DNA of 16,352 bases from Nitrosomonadales bacterium (GTDB lineage: Bacteria; Pseudomonadota; Gammaproteobacteria; Burkholderiales; SG8-41). The first letter of the stretch is position 1. Every line of letters begins with the position of its first letter. Positions 15,513 to 16,352 of this stretch are shown in pieces. Position numbers and translations under genes: made by a program. The stretch is from the NCBI GenBank assembly GCA_009885185.1, contig VFLF01000317.1, positions 1 through 16,352 on the forward strand, in the 5' to 3' direction. Under the pieces are notes generated by a model. That model was given only the letters and a program-made list of their open reading frames with translations, did no database searches and was not told the origin of the DNA.

Positions 15513-16352
15513 CTAGCGCGCCGCTCTGGTCTGACCACCTGCATGCAACGCCAGCACATCCCAAACCGCGCGATTACACGGCGTCGCCACGCCAACCTTT
15601 TTGCCCAACTGCACCACACCGCCCGCGAGCCATTCGACTTCGAGACGGTTCCCGTTTTTAAGATCATGGTGCAGCGACGAATCCATGGTGCCGGGCACGC
15701 TGTCGGCGAATTTCAATCTGTCATCGGCGTAGTTTTCCGGCAGCGCCACGCCGAGCGCGCGGCCTACCGCCACGGCTTCTTTCATCAAGTCATGCAGAAA
15801 CGCGCGGGTTTGCGGATGCTCGCGCACCGGGCCGATGGTGGCGCGCATGCTCGCGGTGGCGCCCGACAGGCCGACGAGGAAGGTGTATTTCTCCCATAAC
15901 GTGCGGCGGATGTCGTTGGATAGTTCGGCTTGTATGCCTGCTTTGAGTAACGCCGCCAGCAGCGCCTCTGAACGCGCCGAATGGCGCCCATCGTACTCGC
16001 CGAACACCAGCCGTTGCAGCGTGCCGACCTGATGGATCACGCCGGGTCGCGCGATGTGCGTGCCGACATAGGCCACGCCGCCCATCAAGGCTTTTTCGCC
16101 GACGATGCAGCCGAGGATGTCGTCTTTCACCACGCCGTTTTGCAGCGACAGCAGAGCCGTGTTGGGGCCGACGATGGGCTTGATCTGACGCGCCACCGCT
16201 TCGGTATCCCACAGTTTGACGGCGAAGAGAATCAAGTCGGGCGTGCCAGCAGACAACGGATCATCGGTAACGTTGACGGGCCGGATAAGCGTGTTGCCAT
16301 GCGCTTCGCTTTCGATCAGCAGGCCGTGTTCGCGCATCGCCGAGAGATGCGC
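15513..16352 (-). CDS. 2-dehydropantoate 2-reductase (ApbA/PanE) family protein, N-terminus missing
   Basis: The visible 279 residues lack the first 20-30, including the GAGAxG nucleotide-binding loop, because the gene runs past the right edge; five in-frame codons precede the internal ATG at 16337. Family features: LILFAVKLWDTEAV, SLQNGV, a catalytic-type lysine in RRTLWEKYTFLVGLSG, and a C-terminal helix with NRLEVEWLAGGVV and GVATPCNRAVWDVL. Members reduce ketopantoate to pantoate with NADPH, but many in proteobacteria sit in catabolic clusters and act on other 2-keto acids. Being next to a 2-hydroxyacid dehydrogenase rather than pantothenate genes makes the second reading attractive. A GC-rich imperfect hairpin overlaps the stop (about 15502-15526) without a T-tract. 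Confidence 0.88.
   Translation of the reverse strand, partial: AHLSAMREHGLLIESEAHGNTLIRPVNVTDDPLSAGTPDLILFAVKLWDTEAVARQIKPIVGPNTALLSLQNGVVKDDILGCIVGEKALMGGVAYVGTHIARPGVIHQVGTLQRLVFGEYDGRHSARSEALLAALLKAGIQAELSNDIRRTLWEKYTFLVGLSGATASMRATIGPVREHPQTRAFLHDLMKEAVAVGRALGVALPENYADDRLKFADSVPGTMDSSLHHDLKNGNRLEVEWLAGGVVQLGKKVGVATPCNRAVWDVLALHAGGQTRAAR

Noticed and set aside
1..16352. CRISPR arrays, tRNA genes, transposases or phage genes
   Set aside because: None seen: the only repeats are the short ones listed, and all substantial coding regions belong to metabolic, transport or envelope-type families or the one unassigned protein.

Overview
The window is about 60% GC, gene-dense chromosomal DNA. Protein families and style (short FimV-like LysM protein, TakP-type TRAP transporter, LUD proteins, betaproteobacterial-looking 521-aa protein) suggest a betaproteobacterium, perhaps Burkholderiales or a relative. 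That placement is inferred from remembered family resemblance; there is no rRNA to confirm it. No tRNA, rRNA, CRISPR array, insertion sequence or phage gene is visible.

Left and centre (1-11334, all minus strand): a long, tightly packed catabolic cluster, read from right to left. A probable promoter just upstream of 11334 drives lutB, mmsA and lutC. A second promoter region (7487-7676) precedes a TRAP transporter: a Tat-exported solute-binding protein, an intrinsic terminator/attenuator, a small permease (GTG start) and a large permease with an unusual insertion of about 200 residues. Then follow an MFS transporter, a glyoxylate/hydroxypyruvate reductase-type 2-hydroxyacid dehydrogenase, a 3-hydroxyisobutyrate dehydrogenase-family enzyme and the start of a malyl-CoA/citramalyl-CoA lyase-like gene that runs off the left edge. 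Several neighbours overlap by 1-4 nt, which points to polycistronic expression.

Right (11709-14329): a 521-aa protein on the plus strand with a possible degenerate PilZ-like region. It converges, with only 2 bp between stop codons, on a minus-strand secreted FimV-N/LysM protein. Next come a second D-2-hydroxyacid dehydrogenase and a partial ketopantoate-reductase-family gene (14508-16352, minus), probably one transcript.

How the genes fit together (inference): the cluster looks built to import an organic acid (hydroxy-, keto- or branched carboxylate) by TRAP and/or MFS uptake. It could then oxidise the acid (LUD proteins, 3-hydroxyacid dehydrogenase), convert a semialdehyde to propionyl-CoA or acetyl-CoA (MmsA), split a C4-C5 hydroxyacyl-CoA into glyoxylate plus an acyl-CoA (lyase), and reduce the glyoxylate (2-hydroxyacid dehydrogenase). 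The substrate cannot be read from sequence alone. Most notable are the enlarged TRAP permease with its nine-residue tandem repeat, the attenuator between binding protein and permease genes, and the lutA-less lutB-mmsA-lutC arrangement.
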